This document shows, in pieces, positions 36,855 through 47,305 of a DNA stretch of 64,000 nt. Each line of letters begins with the position of its first letter. The stretch's first letter is position 1. A program made the position numbers and the translations under genes. This DNA is from Paratinospora sagittata (Eukaryota > Streptophyta > Magnoliopsida > Ranunculales > Menispermaceae). The stretch lies in NCBI GenBank assembly GCA_035771175.1, contig CM069598.1:12444539-12508538 (forward strand), in the 5' to 3' direction. The notes beneath the pieces were generated by a model that was not told the DNA's origin, made no database searches, and saw only the letters and a program-made list of their open reading frames with translations.

Positions 36855-36930
36855 ATTTGAGCACCCAAGAACGGGAATTTGTAGTGTAAATCAAGGCATT
36901 CCTCAATTATTGTTTTATGGGATATATATG
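36855..36930 (-). promoter_or_regulatory. Orphan TPS promoter/5'-leader copy
   Basis: 36855-36915 matches 47246-47305, the promoter and leader of the TPS gene, including GAGCACCCAAGAACGGG and CAATTATTGTTTTA. In the intact version the minus strand has a TATA box CTATAAATACC; here the same position reads CTACAAATTCC. The first exon that should follow on its left is gone, replaced by the hAT MITE and Copia insertions. It is therefore the relic of another TPS gene copy. Confidence 0.75.
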
Positions 36931-37189
36931 CTATATATTTACTTTTACTTTTTTTGTTTAAAATGTTAATATAAATATTTAGTACATAAAAAATAAAAAA
37001 ATAAAAATCTGTGCGAAGCATATTAGAGCTGAAAGCTTATTAATATAATATAAGATCCTGAACATACAGGACAGTCACACGTACAGGAGCTAGCAAATGA
37101 TCATGGACATACATTTCCTTATTTTGATTAGGAGCTAGCGTATCATGAACATACAGGACAAGGTTCACTTCTTAATATAATAAGCTTCC

Positions 37190-37495
37190 TTATTTTGGTG
37201 ATGGGTCTACTGGTTCAACTAACAACAATGCCAGCCTTTCTTTCATTCTTATTTCGGAATGAGAAAAAGTGTCTCCATACTTGTATACAACGTAGAGATT
37301 TCGAGTAAGATTCATCATAAGCTTCAGACAAGGCATTAGAGCAACATTCTTGCGTGTGAAGCACTGTTCATTAACATCCTTCCATGTTTCCTCTACAATT
37401 TTTTTGAGTGCATGGCATGCTTCTTGTTCTGTAACGCCGTATTCCTCCATGTAGCTCTCAACAGCTGAAGCAACATGTCCTCTCTCTTGTTCAAA
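37190..37495 (-). pseudogene. Terminal exon (exon 7) of the TPS pseudogene
   Basis: Encodes 101 residues from FEQERGHVASAVESYMEEYG to the stop, with WKDVNEQC and YGDTFSHSEIRMKERLALLL, the usual TPS C-terminus. The acceptor AG at 37496-37497 is intact. About 60 bp of intron remain before viral sequence begins at about 37553. This exon is separated from exon 6 by about 6.8 kb. Confidence 0.9.
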
Positions 37496-37552
37496 CTTCA
37501 AAAATTGAAACAAATTAAATAATAAAAAAAAGTAAATTATGTAAGAGGTTTA

Positions 37553-37624
37553 CACTTACAATAACTTGGAAGATCAACTTCAAACTCTATATTACAAGAC
37601 TTGATACTAAATATTTTTCTACCT
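37553..37624 (-). repeat. Duplicated viral leader fragment at the host junction
   Basis: 72 bp essentially identical to 39047-39118, a region just downstream of the viral TATA box. It is joined on one side to TPS intron sequence and on the other to the coat-protein fragment at 37625. Confidence 0.9.
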
Positions 37625-37739
37625 TCATTGTCGTTTAGAAAACTTTGAAAATTTCTGAGGATTCTTTTTATGAAATTTTCATAATTTCTGATGAGATTTC
37701 TTCTTAGTAGGAGAACATTGACATTTGGATTTGCATCCA
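37625..37739 (-). repeat. Duplicated viral coat-protein basic-region fragment
   Basis: About 115 bp nearly identical to 43096-43212, which encodes the basic KSKCQCSPTKKKSHQKL segment upstream of the zinc knuckle. Here it is fused after the truncated movement-protein frame. Confidence 0.9.
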
Positions 37740-38563
37740 CGGAGCTCTTTCTGGGGAATCTGCTTGGGAATCTGAACAATGGTAGGAACATCATTATCAT
37801 GAACAAAGGCCATGATTGTACCTGTAGGTTTCTGTGTTCGAAGGTGGATAGCATGATCTTGAAGGCGAAAAGCCATTTGATGATGGAGAGTAGCAATAAT
37901 ACTATCCTGACGATGTTGTACTCCAGAAAATTGTATCTGGACTTTAAACCTAGTAGGTAAGGTAGGATCATTCAGACAGACGTTGAAGTCTGGAGTGATG
38001 GTAAAAACCATAGATCCATGACTGAGTGTACTTATGACTGTTCCAATACAAGCATGTCCATAAGAAAGGAGATTTGTATCAAGCAGAGCGATACGGGCAG
38101 ACATTGGTAGGTCACCACGACCATGATAAGAGAGAACTAAACGAATAGCTCCCATATGGATATGAGTATAACCATGGGCTAACCAGTGTCGGATGAACGA
38201 AGGTTCAAACTCAAGAGTTACATATTGTTCTTGCATAGTAGACTCAAGAGTACAGTGGGTAAGTGCAGTACTTTGGATATATTCCTTAATAGGAGGACTC
38301 TTACGACTAATAAGTTTTTTAATAGACGTAGTAAAAGACTGAGACTTTTTTGTAAATAACCAGTAGGGGTTTAACAATGGAGGAATAGTTTCAGATACTT
38401 TGCTATCTGCTGGGATATGAGTTACTTCGACTAAATCATCTATTTTTGAAGCTTGTTTAATACATGACTCAGGAAGACTTGAAAAATTAAAAGAGGAAGA
38501 TTTTAAAATCGGATTAGGGTCGGACGTAGAAGATGAAGGGGGACTATCACCAAAGGGTTCCAT
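37740..38563 (-). pseudogene. Caulimovirid movement-protein frame, C-terminally truncated
   Basis: The frame opens with ATG at 38563-38561 after the leader and runs about 274 codons of viral origin before continuing into the duplicated coat-protein fragment (stop at 37679). Residues about 140-230 resemble the 30K-type viral movement protein core, with LPMSARIALLDTNLL, a GT-containing strand and MVFTITPDFNVCLND. Such proteins help virus particles or genomes pass through plasmodesmata. The N-terminal 60 residues are Ser/Pro-rich. No stop lies in the retained part, but the C-terminus is missing. Confidence 0.75.
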
Positions 38564-38977
38564 GGATACTTACAGACCTTTTGTCTTACGTCGGCTCTTC
38601 CTGGCCTGTCAAGACCTCGTCTTTGATATCCAACGGAGAAAACAGGTGAAAATAGATTCCTCTGCTTCTATTAAGGACCAAAACCAATTAGAAAATCTAA
38701 GACTCAGTTAACCATCAACTTCAACTGTATCACATATATAACAGGCAAAACACAAGCGAAGTAAACCACAGAAGATGATAGCAAGAATAACTAAAACTAT
38801 TATTAACCATAAAGGTAGGTGACTTAAAAGAGACATGGCTCAATTAAGAAGAAGATGTTCGAGGATGATTATAACAGTATGTAAACAGACACACATAAGA
38901 ACACCGAGGAGAATAATAACAATAAAACCAAACCGAATAACCAGAACAAACTTAACATATTACCAGGGGCAGAGAGA

Positions 38978-38991
38978 TGGCTCTGATACCA
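38978..38991 (-). other. Primer binding site (tRNA-Met) of the pararetrovirus
   Basis: On the minus strand the sequence is TGGTATCAGAGCCA, complementary to the initiator tRNA-Met 3' end. It lies between the viral promoter and the movement-protein frame and marks position 1 of a caulimovirid genome. Confidence 0.85.
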
Positions 38992-39046
38992 TTCGAGTAG
39001 TGCTAGGACTTTAAACACCTATTACGGCACACAACACACTTAGTGT

Positions 39047-39152
39047 TACTTACAATAACTTGGAAGATCAACTTCAAACTCTATATTACAAGACTTGATA
39101 CTAAATATTTTTCTACCTTGAGTTCTAAACAAGTGAACTCTCTTATTTATAG
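39047..39152 (-). promoter_or_regulatory. Pararetroviral promoter and start of transcript leader
   Basis: The minus strand shows TCTATAAATAAGAG (39142-39152), placed like the TATA box of a caulimovirid pregenomic RNA promoter. About 70 bp of sequence downstream (39047-39118) is duplicated at 37553-37624. The primer site follows about 60 bp further on. Confidence 0.65.
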
Positions 39153-39332
39153 ACATACAGACACGGACTTCAAACGTCTTCAATTCCGCAGACTTCAAAT
39201 GGTTTGGAATCCATGGACAGCTGGTAGTCATTGAGCTGGCTTGAAGATAAGTTGAAGAGACACGCACTCATAAAGCAGACATGATCGAAAGTAAAGATGC
39301 TTCTACTTTTGACTGTACAAAAAGTAGATGCT

Positions 39333-39806
39333 TCATGTTGATTTGTCCTCTTGTGATGAGTGGGGGACAAACGTGGGGACCACGGAAGAAGTGGATGTGC
39401 TTGCTGAGTCAGAAGATAAGGAGGAATCTTCAAGACGTAGCATCGGTGGGACAGGTGTCTGAAGTGGAGATGGCTGTTGGGCGATGTTGATGTCTTCCAT
39501 GATGTCAGCTAAGTATGGGTCGAGTTGTCGTCGGAACAGGTGATGAGCACGATGGATTCGTCGGAGAACATCAAGTCTGGTTGCCGGAGAAGAGAATGAT
39601 AGATCGATGTTGGAGAGTCGTTGGAGCATTCGTCGAGCATCACGAAATCGTCGAAGGCGGAGTAGAGCAAGTTCTTTGCGTATGATTGGATACTGATTAT
39701 ATTGATGAGGTTGGTGGTCATCATTATCCATGTGTAGGAAATTGCGAAGAGCTAGAGAAAGATGAGAAAGAGGAGGCCGCATGATACAAAGTGCTTGCAC
39801 AAACAC
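39333..39806 (-). CDS. Pararetroviral ORF of unknown function (157 aa)
   Basis: Open frame in the position where some caulimoviruses place the transactivator gene, between RNase H and the promoter. The central part is strongly basic and predicted helical (KELALLRLRRFRDARRML then TRLDVLRRIHRAHHLFRR), and the C-terminus is Pro/Ser/Thr-rich. I recognise no domain. It starts 12 nt after the preceding small ORF, in another frame, as in compact polycistronic viral RNAs. It could also be a frameshifted continuation of that ORF. Confidence 0.5.
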   Translation of the reverse strand: MFVQALCIMRPPLSHLSLALRNFLHMDNDDHQPHQYNQYPIIRKELALLRLRRFRDARRMLQRLSNIDLSFSSPATRLDVLRRIHRAHHLFRRQLDPYLADIMEDINIAQQPSPLQTPVPPMLRLEDSSLSSDSASTSTSSVVPTFVPHSSQEDKST

Positions 39807-39817
39807 GAGAGGAGAGA

Positions 39818-40114
39818 TTATGGAGAAGTATCACACTGAGTTTCCATGTCTACATCTGGGTCACCTGTGTCAAAATTGTCGAGCCAGTCTTCATGGTGAT
39901 CAGTAGGAGGAGGAGAGCGAACACCTAAGGCAATGAGAGCATTGTCTTCAAAGTTTTGAGCTTGCTGACATTCAAGAATCTCAGCATCAGAAAGAGGTGG
40001 ATCGTCTATGCGTCTTCTGATTGGAGGGTCTCGGAAATTGGGAAGAAGATCTTGACGAATCTGATATTGATATTCTATATTCCTGTTGTTGTTGGTTGTC
40101 ATAGAGATCTTCAT
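39818..40114 (-). CDS. Pararetroviral small acidic ORF (98 aa)
   Basis: Overlaps the end of the pol frame by about 128 nt. It contains FRDPPIRRRIDDPPLSDAE, a diverged echo of FRDPPERSPSPSP and RQRLSDPPL in the pol C-terminus, so the two overlapping tails appear to derive from an internal duplication. The C-terminal half is acidic (HHEDWLDNFDTGDPDVD). No known domain. Confidence 0.45.
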   Translation of the reverse strand: MKISMTTNNNRNIEYQYQIRQDLLPNFRDPPIRRRIDDPPLSDAEILECQQAQNFEDNALIALGVRSPPPTDHHEDWLDNFDTGDPDVDMETQCDTSP

Positions 40115-43100
40115 AAATCAGTGGAGGGTCACTGAGGCGTTGTCTGATTGGAGAAGGACTAGGAGATCGTTCTGGAGGATCTCTGAACTGCGGAGAAGGA
40201 GCATCAGGAGCTGCAAGATTGGAAATTAATTCATCCAGCTGAGTAGGAGGAATGAATTCATGAGGTCCAACAATGGTTTGAGACCTTGGTGGTGAAGGAC
40301 CATTAATTTCTTCTAAAAAACTTCGGACTCCTGAAAGGACTGCTTCTGTAAGATGGCAAGAGTAAGTCTGAAACTCTTGGAGGTAATGTTCTGCAACAAG
40401 TCCTTGAGATGAATCGGAGAATGGCTGATAGCCGATATATATAGCATGAAGACGGTGTGGTCTTTGCTGGCAGATCTCAGAAACATGATGTAACCATGTT
40501 TGTCGTGGAGCAAAAAGATCCATACAATAATTTAAAAGTGAAGTAGTATGAGACTGTAAATATTGCTGTATTTCAGAGGGAATAAATGTTATGGCTATTT
40601 TATATAAACAAGAAATACACCATAAATACCAGAAAAACTTTTCAGATATATCAGGACGAAGATGAAATAGGAATAAATAGGGTTTAGTCTGGTGCAAGGC
40701 ATTAGGATGGAGATGGGCTGGATAGTCCATGAAATAGGTATGGGCATACTCAAACAAGTGTTGTTGAGCATAAGTTTGGACTTCATAAGCAGTTGTGGGC
40801 TTAGGTAAGTCATGAGGGAATATGGCACCAATGAAAGGGAATATGCCATGGGCATGAATAACTTGGATAGGCTGAGGTTTAGGAATAGTATTGGGCTGGA
40901 TTAATAGGGGAAAACTAAGACCATTATGAAATAAGGAAACCTGTTGGGCATTAGGTTTCTGGATAGGTCTGGAGAGGAAGTCAGCTAAAACATTCTTGGT
41001 TCCTGGAATATGTTTCACTGTAAACTGGAATTGAGTAAACCATTCCTGGAGACGAAGAAGTTGAGCAGAGAGAACCATTTTGTTCCGGAATTCCAACATT
41101 TTGGGAAATGAGGAATTATCCATTTGTATTTCAAATTGAGCAGGCCTTAAGAAAAAGGCGAACTTCATAATACCATATTTAACAGCAAGAATTTCTTTGA
41201 TTGTAATATGGTAATGGAGTTCAGACTCTGAAAATTTGCCACTGTGATAGCCACAAATAGAATCAGTGGAGTCTTTATGTTCAAGAAGAACGGCACCCCA
41301 GTAAAGATCAGAAGCATCCGTCTGTAATATGAGTGATCCATTGGTAGGAATCACTAAAGGAGGAGGATTCTGACAGATCTTCTTGAGAACTTGAACAGCA
41401 TCAGTATGTGTAGATTGCCATGGTGGTGGATCTTTCTTCAATAGAGAAGATAAAACTGATGTGTGTCAAGTGATATGAGGAATAAACATCCGTAGATAAT
41501 TGATAATGCCAAGAAATTGCTGAAGTTGCTTAATAGTTAAATGAGTGTTAGGGAATTGAAGTAATTCCACAGCAATATGAGATCCAGGTTGATAGACACC
41601 ATGAAAGAACTTTATACCAAGAAAATCAATTTCGGATGTACAGAGAATACTCTTCTTCTCAGAGAGCATGATACCATGCTGTTGTGTAATATCTAAGAAC
41701 TGAGAAATAAGCTGGTGATGAGCAGCTTCAGTCTTGGAGAAGAGTAAAATGTCGTCAATATAGATAAGAGCTGTTGGTAAGATGGAAGCATATATGCGAG
41801 TCATGGCTTTCTGAAATAGTGAAGGGGCAACCTTAAGACCGAATGACATGACGGTCCATTGATAGTGAGCATTAGGTATGCAGAAGGCTGTCTTGGATCT
41901 ATCAGCAGGATGAATACCCAGTTGCCAAAAACCAGCTTTCAGATCAAATTTACTATAGATAGTGGATCCTGAAAGTAAGGTAAGCTGGGAAGATATCTTC
42001 GGAAGAGGAAATTTATCATCCTTGAGAAAAATATTTAACGGCTTGTAATTGATAACAAGACGTTTCTTGCCACGTTGAACTTCAGCTCGTTTATTGACAT
42101 AAAAAGCTTGACAAGCCCAATCTGATGTAGTTGGCTCAATCAAACCTTGAGATAATAATTCATCACATTCTTGCCTTGCTAAGGCAAGTTCATCAGGAGG
42201 CATTCCAGGGTGAATTGCCTTTGTCGGATTGATGTCCTCATTCAGTTTGAATGGGAGATGGACATAAAACTGAGAATTCTTCCATAGAGGATGTTGATGA
42301 GCAAAAGTCTTGTGAGATTCACTGAAGCATGACTTGAGCCTATCCTGATAGTAAGGAACATCTTGAATAGTATACAACTTAGGAATAGTTGTATATGGAA
42401 GTGTTTGATTTTGATAAGAAATTCCATGTGGTAGAATTCTTAGCTTGGATTTGGAGTAGAGGTCCATTCCAAAGAGAATATCCTTATCGGGAAGATCACA
42501 TCCGAGAATATGGGTCCAAATAATGAGATTAGGGAAGAACTTGAGACCAATCTTCCGAGCAGTAATCAGATGAGTCTGAAAAATCTCATTATTAGCAGCT
42601 TTGAATGATTCAGTATGAGACTTCCAAAAATTATCCGGGAGGATGCGAGGATTCATCATACTCTTAAATGCACCAGTGTCGAAATAATCAATGACCTTGA
42701 TAGGATTATCAAATTTGGTAGGTAATACAGAGATTTCGGCATAAGGCATAACATGAGATATAGCCATAGATGGAGGATTAGATGGCTTGATCATTCCAAT
42801 ATATTCATCATCATCATCATCGGATGGAGAAGAAATATGTTCATCATCAGAGGAAGGTTCTTGATAAGCAAAGAGAGTAGTGTCATCTGGCGAATCTTGT
42901 TCAGAGAATATAGACTCAATATCTTGATCATCTTGTAATGAATAAGAATGTTGAATCTGTTGAATAAGATGCTGGCCTTTCTTCTTATCGGGACATTGTT
43001 TGGCAAAATGTCCAGGCTGCTTACATATATAACACCGAGCCTTTTTTGAGGGAGTTGTGCTGCGTTTGAAATATCGGAGATGACGCTTTTTCTTCCATCG

Positions 43101-44276
43101 TTGTTGTTTAGAAAACTTTGAAAATTTCTGAGGATTCTTTTTATGAAATTTCCATAATTTCTGATGAGATTTCTTCTTAGTAGGAGAACATTGACATTTG
43201 GATTTGCATCCAATTTCAAGATACTTCTTATCACAGACATTTGATGTATAGAATGATGAGGTCTGAGCTTCTGAAATAAGTCGACGTATCTCACAATTCT
43301 TTTCTATAGCTTCAAGAAGTTGCTGGAAGATTTCAGCAAGAGATAATTGTTCCAAAGGTTTGCCAAGAGCCTTGAGAAGACGGTTTAATTCTGGATGAAG
43401 TTCCTTTGGAAGAGAAGCTATGAATGTATGTTTCAGATCTGTTTTATCATATCCGCCAAGGAGATGATAACGCTGAAGCATTCGAGTAAAATGTCGATAA
43501 AGATCTTTCTTTCGAAGAGAACAACATTTCATTGTGAAGTATTCCTGTTTGTACTTTTTCTCGAAAGTAGAAGCATCACCAACAAATTCACGAATAATGA
43601 CATTATAGAAATCAGCAACAGATATCTGAGTAAGTTGAAGCATGCGGTACTCACCAAGAGAGGAAAACCAGTCTCGGACAAATCCAGTACACCTTGATAT
43701 AAAATCAGAAATAACGGTATTAGAAGTACGGGCAGCAATCTGTTGGTTTGACATCCATGCAGCCCAAGATAAGATCTTAGAATGCCATTGTTCATAGGGG
43801 ACATCATCGAGAGAAAACCAAGGACCATTATTATTTCGGCTGAAGAATTGCTGAGGATTATTAGCTTGGTCTCGTGATTGTGGTTGATTATCGGGATCAC
43901 GCATATCAACTTCTTCATCATAAGTTTGTGGTTGGTTCTGAGAAGAAGACGGGTCATCAGCCATATGAATCTGAGCAAGAGCAGATATATCCATCTGATA
44001 TGAATCAGTAGCAGATAATTCAGATAAAGCTGGATCAGAAGAAACATCTGTAGGAACGTCAGATTCTGCATCAGAAGATCCCAAGGAGAGGGATTCAAAA
44101 CGATCAAGATCTTCAATAGGTGTGATATAATGGAGATCTTCGTAAGGTATAATAGGGTGACTCGGAGGAGGTTGGTGTTGCGAAGGTTGAGGAGGTATGA
44201 CCGCAGGGATTGCTACAGGTGTAGGTTGGGAAATAGGAAAAGATTTTGTTAATGGGACAAAAGGTGAAAAAGGCAT
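39987..44276 (-). pseudogene. Pararetrovirus coat protein-protease-reverse transcriptase-RNase H polyprotein, one in-frame stop
   Basis: One frame of about 1,430 codons interrupted only by a stop at 41468-41466. Order along the protein: Pro-rich start, acidic Ser/Asp-rich region, coat-protein core with FVGDASTFEKKYKQEYF, basic region, zinc knuckle CYICKQPGHFAKQC at about residue 417, acidic stretch, retropepsin-like protease with YFDTGAFKSMM, reverse transcriptase with LVINYKPLN, FDLKAGFWQLGIHP and catalytic YIDDILLFSK, then (after the stop) RNase H with LQTDASDLYWGAVLLE and MDNSSF. A long Pro/Ser-rich tail ends at 39987. The ATG at 44276 may not be the viral start, since the frame is open to the junction at about 44290. 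In a living virus these parts make the capsid and copy the pregenomic RNA; this copy is interrupted. Confidence 0.9.
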
Positions 44277-44590
44277 AGGTGCCTTGCCTTTAAAGCTGTA
44301 GATTTAACAGGCTTAGGCACATTTTTCATCCATTCAAAAGCCTCCTTTGATATAATCTCTCCCATACCAACAAGATAGGTGGTAGGGATCAAGTAATATA
44401 CGGAAGATTCTAATGCATTTTCTAAATACTCCTCCAGTTTTGGTGCATATCCTTGGTTAAGCCATTTCGCCTCAACAAAATAAGCACGAACTAAATCTTT
44501 CATCTGTAGTTATAACATCCACACAAGAAATAAGAGATTAAAAGAACTTGGGTAATCATGCAACTAATTAGTAAAAAAACTAGAAATTAA

Positions 44591-44684
44591 GGGAGCCTTG
44601 GTGCAACAGTAACTCTTGCAAAACAACACGTATGACCATGTGGTTACGGATTCAAGTGGTGAAAACAACCTCTTGTAAAACTAA
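44591..44684 (+). mobile_element. Au SINE 5' fragment in TPS intron 5
   Basis: GGGAGCCTTGGTGCAACAGT at the start, then a B-box-like GGTTACGGATTCAAGT and GAAAACAACCTCTTG, match the widely distributed plant Au SINE as I remember it. Only the tRNA-like head is present and it lies antisense to the TPS gene. Confidence 0.75.
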
Positions 44685-45962
44685 CGACGACTATGATTGA
44701 TGAATGAATACATATGAGACGTACCTTTTCTTTCGCATAATACACTTGATAATTAGAAGTTGATTCTTTAATCATCTTTTCCTCCATTTCGTCATAAATA
44801 TCCAACAATGCTTGATAAAATATTTTCAAATATTATGGAAGTCGATCAATAGTTGTAGCATCCCACCTGAAATTAATTAATTAGTTATATAACACATGTC
44901 ACTGACCACTACCCTATTGAGACTTGAGTAGGAAGTAAGAGAATTTGAACAATATGTAGAATTATAACTTGGAATATTAATCAAATAAATAAAAACCTTT
45001 GAATAGCATCAGTAAAGAGTTGCAGCTCTTCAAGTGTGCCATAGACATCATATATGTCATCAATCACTGTCGTCAAGGCTATCACTTTTGTGTTGAACAC
45101 TCTTGCCAGGGAGTATGAAGGTTCAAAATAAGCAGCTAAGAACCAAAAATAACTCTCTACCAATCTATCTCTTGCAAAGGGTAGCTTTGAAATCAAGTCC
45201 AACTCCTTCCACCACCTATATATAGTTCACATTCATTTTTAGTACAGAAGTAATAGGTAGAAAATGTCTTTAATTTTCTCCTCCCTCCATTAGATAAAGA
45301 TAACATTGAAGGGGTGCATGGTTCAAGTGTTATACTTGGAAAGATCACTGAGCTCCTTCCTATGGAAGGATTGTACAAGGTTAAAATCCAATACTGCAAG
45401 TTTTCTTACGAAGTTGCTCCACTTTTCTTCTTGATCATGATATAATGAGATGTAATGCCTTGCCTCTAGTCTTGGCATGCCCCTGTGGAGGGGTTGTTCT
45501 AGTGAATATTGAACTTGTCTTCCAAGAGGAGAGCAGCTTAAAGAAGTATTACTCTTGATTATGGATGTAAGGTTGGTAGTAGTGAAAGTAAGGGCTTCCT
45601 CTAGGATATCTTCCCCATGAAACATGAAATGAGCAGCTTCATACAAGCTTAGCATGCCTTTCACATCACTAACTATGTTTGATTTGAACTCACCTTTGTC
45701 GTTCTTGAACTTGGCAAAAACATCTGCATATCAACACAAAACCCCATTAATTAGTTACGTGTTAGCTTTTTCAGTTGCCCTCATTGAGACCATACTTTTC
45801 TTTATGTTTTTGGATCTTGATAGGACTCGGAAGTAAACTTTAAAAGTGTACAGATGAAACACCTTGGTCCCTTATATCAACATTGAGCTATCCATTACAT
45901 TTAATTCAATATTGATCTAAAGGACTTAGACGTTATCCGAGTACCCACTGCATTAATCCCTC

Positions 45963-46500
45963 TAGAGGTGTTCATGGGTTGGGTTGGGTTGGATTGATCA
46001 GGTTGGACTTAAGCCTCATATTTGATATATAAGTTATTGATATAAGAAGGTTGATTATTCATTTATAATTTAGATTTGCTAGTAATTTTTTTCAATTATT
46101 ATTTTGCAATGAATAGTCGGTTAATATTACATATTAGTAGATAGTAATAATAATTTATAAAATAGCAGCACATAGATTGAGATTGTATATATTAATAGTA
46201 TAGTAACTTGTGATATGTATATAGATATACATTATGGTATAAACTAAATTAAATAGTATTAGATAAGAATCATATGATATATAAATTTTTAAAAAATAAC
46301 GCCTAGGGGGATATTTTAGGATTTCAACACTTACCTCGGTTCGGGTTGGTTTAATCAAATTTTTAGGGGCTCAACCCATGACCCAACCCAAACTAATCGA
46401 ATTAGGTATTTTAGAACCTAACCCAATCCAAACAACTTATTTAACATAACCCAAATTAACCCAAAAGGTTTGGTTCGGCCGGTGGGGTTGATGGACCATA
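45963..46500. mobile_element. hAT-like MITE in TPS intron 2
   Basis: Begins TAGAGGTGTTCATGGGTTGG and ends near GGTTCGGCCGGTGGGGTTGA. The interior contains AACCCAACCCAAACTAATCG-like sequence shared with 36700-36850. The right terminus is degraded and no TSD is clear. Lies wholly within intron 2 of the TPS pseudogene. Confidence 0.65.
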
Positions 46501-47264
46501 TGTTAAATTAATGTTGATAAATATGTGGAGAAGGCATTTTGTACCACATGAAACACTATATCCTTCTTGTCTAAGCAATCGAAAAAACAGAGCAGCGGCA
46601 TAGAGATCATCATGGTTATAAATGAAGGAAAGGGCGATATCATGGAGTTGTTTTAATGCTTCCTCATCTCCCTTTCAAAGTGGTACGCCACACCAAGGCG
46701 TTGGAGTGCATCAATCAATTTCATTTGTTCCAGGGGATGATTCTTAGCAGCCTTTAAAATCTTACTCACTTCTTCTTTCATAGTTTCAACTTCTTGGGTG
46801 CAACTATCAGATTCCTACACCAGAAAAGCAGAGTACAAGTCATTAAAAAAAAGGGAATAAATTGAAAACCTTACGGGCATGCTTCCTTTTTTTCTCAATG
46901 TTTGAAGTATGTAAGCAAAGTAATTCTTCAAATTACCTTTTATTAATTGCTCTTCTTTGGTTTCCTTTTAATTATATTATGATATGAAGATCAATTCTAA
47001 TTAAAGTAGAATTACAAGAAAAAAAAAAACAAAACAGATAATATGGTACCACAGGATCGAAAGTATAGTGTGAGAAGTAATCCCCCCAAACGCTGGGGTG
47101 ATAATTTACAGACTTGCGCCCAACTGGATTCCCTGAAGATTGTATAGCAGTATTAGTAAGTATAGGAGCAGAAACTGAGACTTGACCAAGCATTCTAATC
47201 TGAACAGCCAAAACTACAATGGATGTAATCTGTGTCGCTTTAGTTTTGAGCACCCAAGAACGGG

Positions 47265-47272
47265 TATTTATA
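47265..47272 (-). promoter_or_regulatory. TATA box of the TPS pseudogene
   Basis: On the minus strand CTATAAATACC lies about 72 bp upstream of the ATG at 47193. A diverged copy of the same promoter lies at 36855-36930. Confidence 0.7.
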
Positions 47273-47305
47273 GTGTTTATCAAGGCATTCCACAATTATT
47301 GTTTT

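Larger units (their letters stand above)
37553..44290 (-). mobile_element. Endogenous pararetrovirus (Caulimoviridae), near full length, rearranged at one end
   Basis: About 6.7 kb in one orientation. Reading on the minus strand from 44290: coat-protein/zinc-finger/protease/reverse transcriptase/RNase H frame, two small ORFs, a non-coding region with TATA box (39142-39152) and tRNA-Met primer site (38978-38991), then a movement-protein frame that breaks off at about 37740. The circular genome was therefore opened near the movement/coat protein boundary. The end next to the TPS intron carries two extra pieces duplicated from elsewhere in the virus. There is no LTR, integrase or TSD, as expected for illegitimate integration. 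Gene order resembles petuvirus/florendovirus-like groups, but the genus is not assigned. Confidence 0.88.
37190..47193 (-). pseudogene. Terpene synthase (TPS-a-like sesquiterpene synthase) pseudogene, interrupted by a pararetrovirus
   Basis: Enzymes of this family cyclise farnesyl diphosphate in the cytosol. Seven exons on the minus strand: 47193-47050, 46814-46545, 45723-45336, 45215-44997, 44866-44725, 44503 to about 44290 (truncated), and 37495-37190. Exon 1 has no plastid transit peptide and carries GRKSVNYHPSVWGDYF, the RRx8W-type region, which suggests TPS-a. Exon 2 carries LIDALQRLGVAYHFER; exon 3 ends FNLVQSFHRKELSDLSK; exon 4 has the Mg-binding [10 protein letters not shown]; exon 7 begins FEQERGH. 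Defects: a 1-nt deletion in exon 2 at about 46666, a stop codon at 44833-44835 in exon 5, and loss of the end of exon 6 (NSE/DTE region) where about 6.7 kb of viral DNA is inserted. Intron 2 holds a hAT-like MITE and intron 5 an Au SINE. Not functional. Confidence 0.9.
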
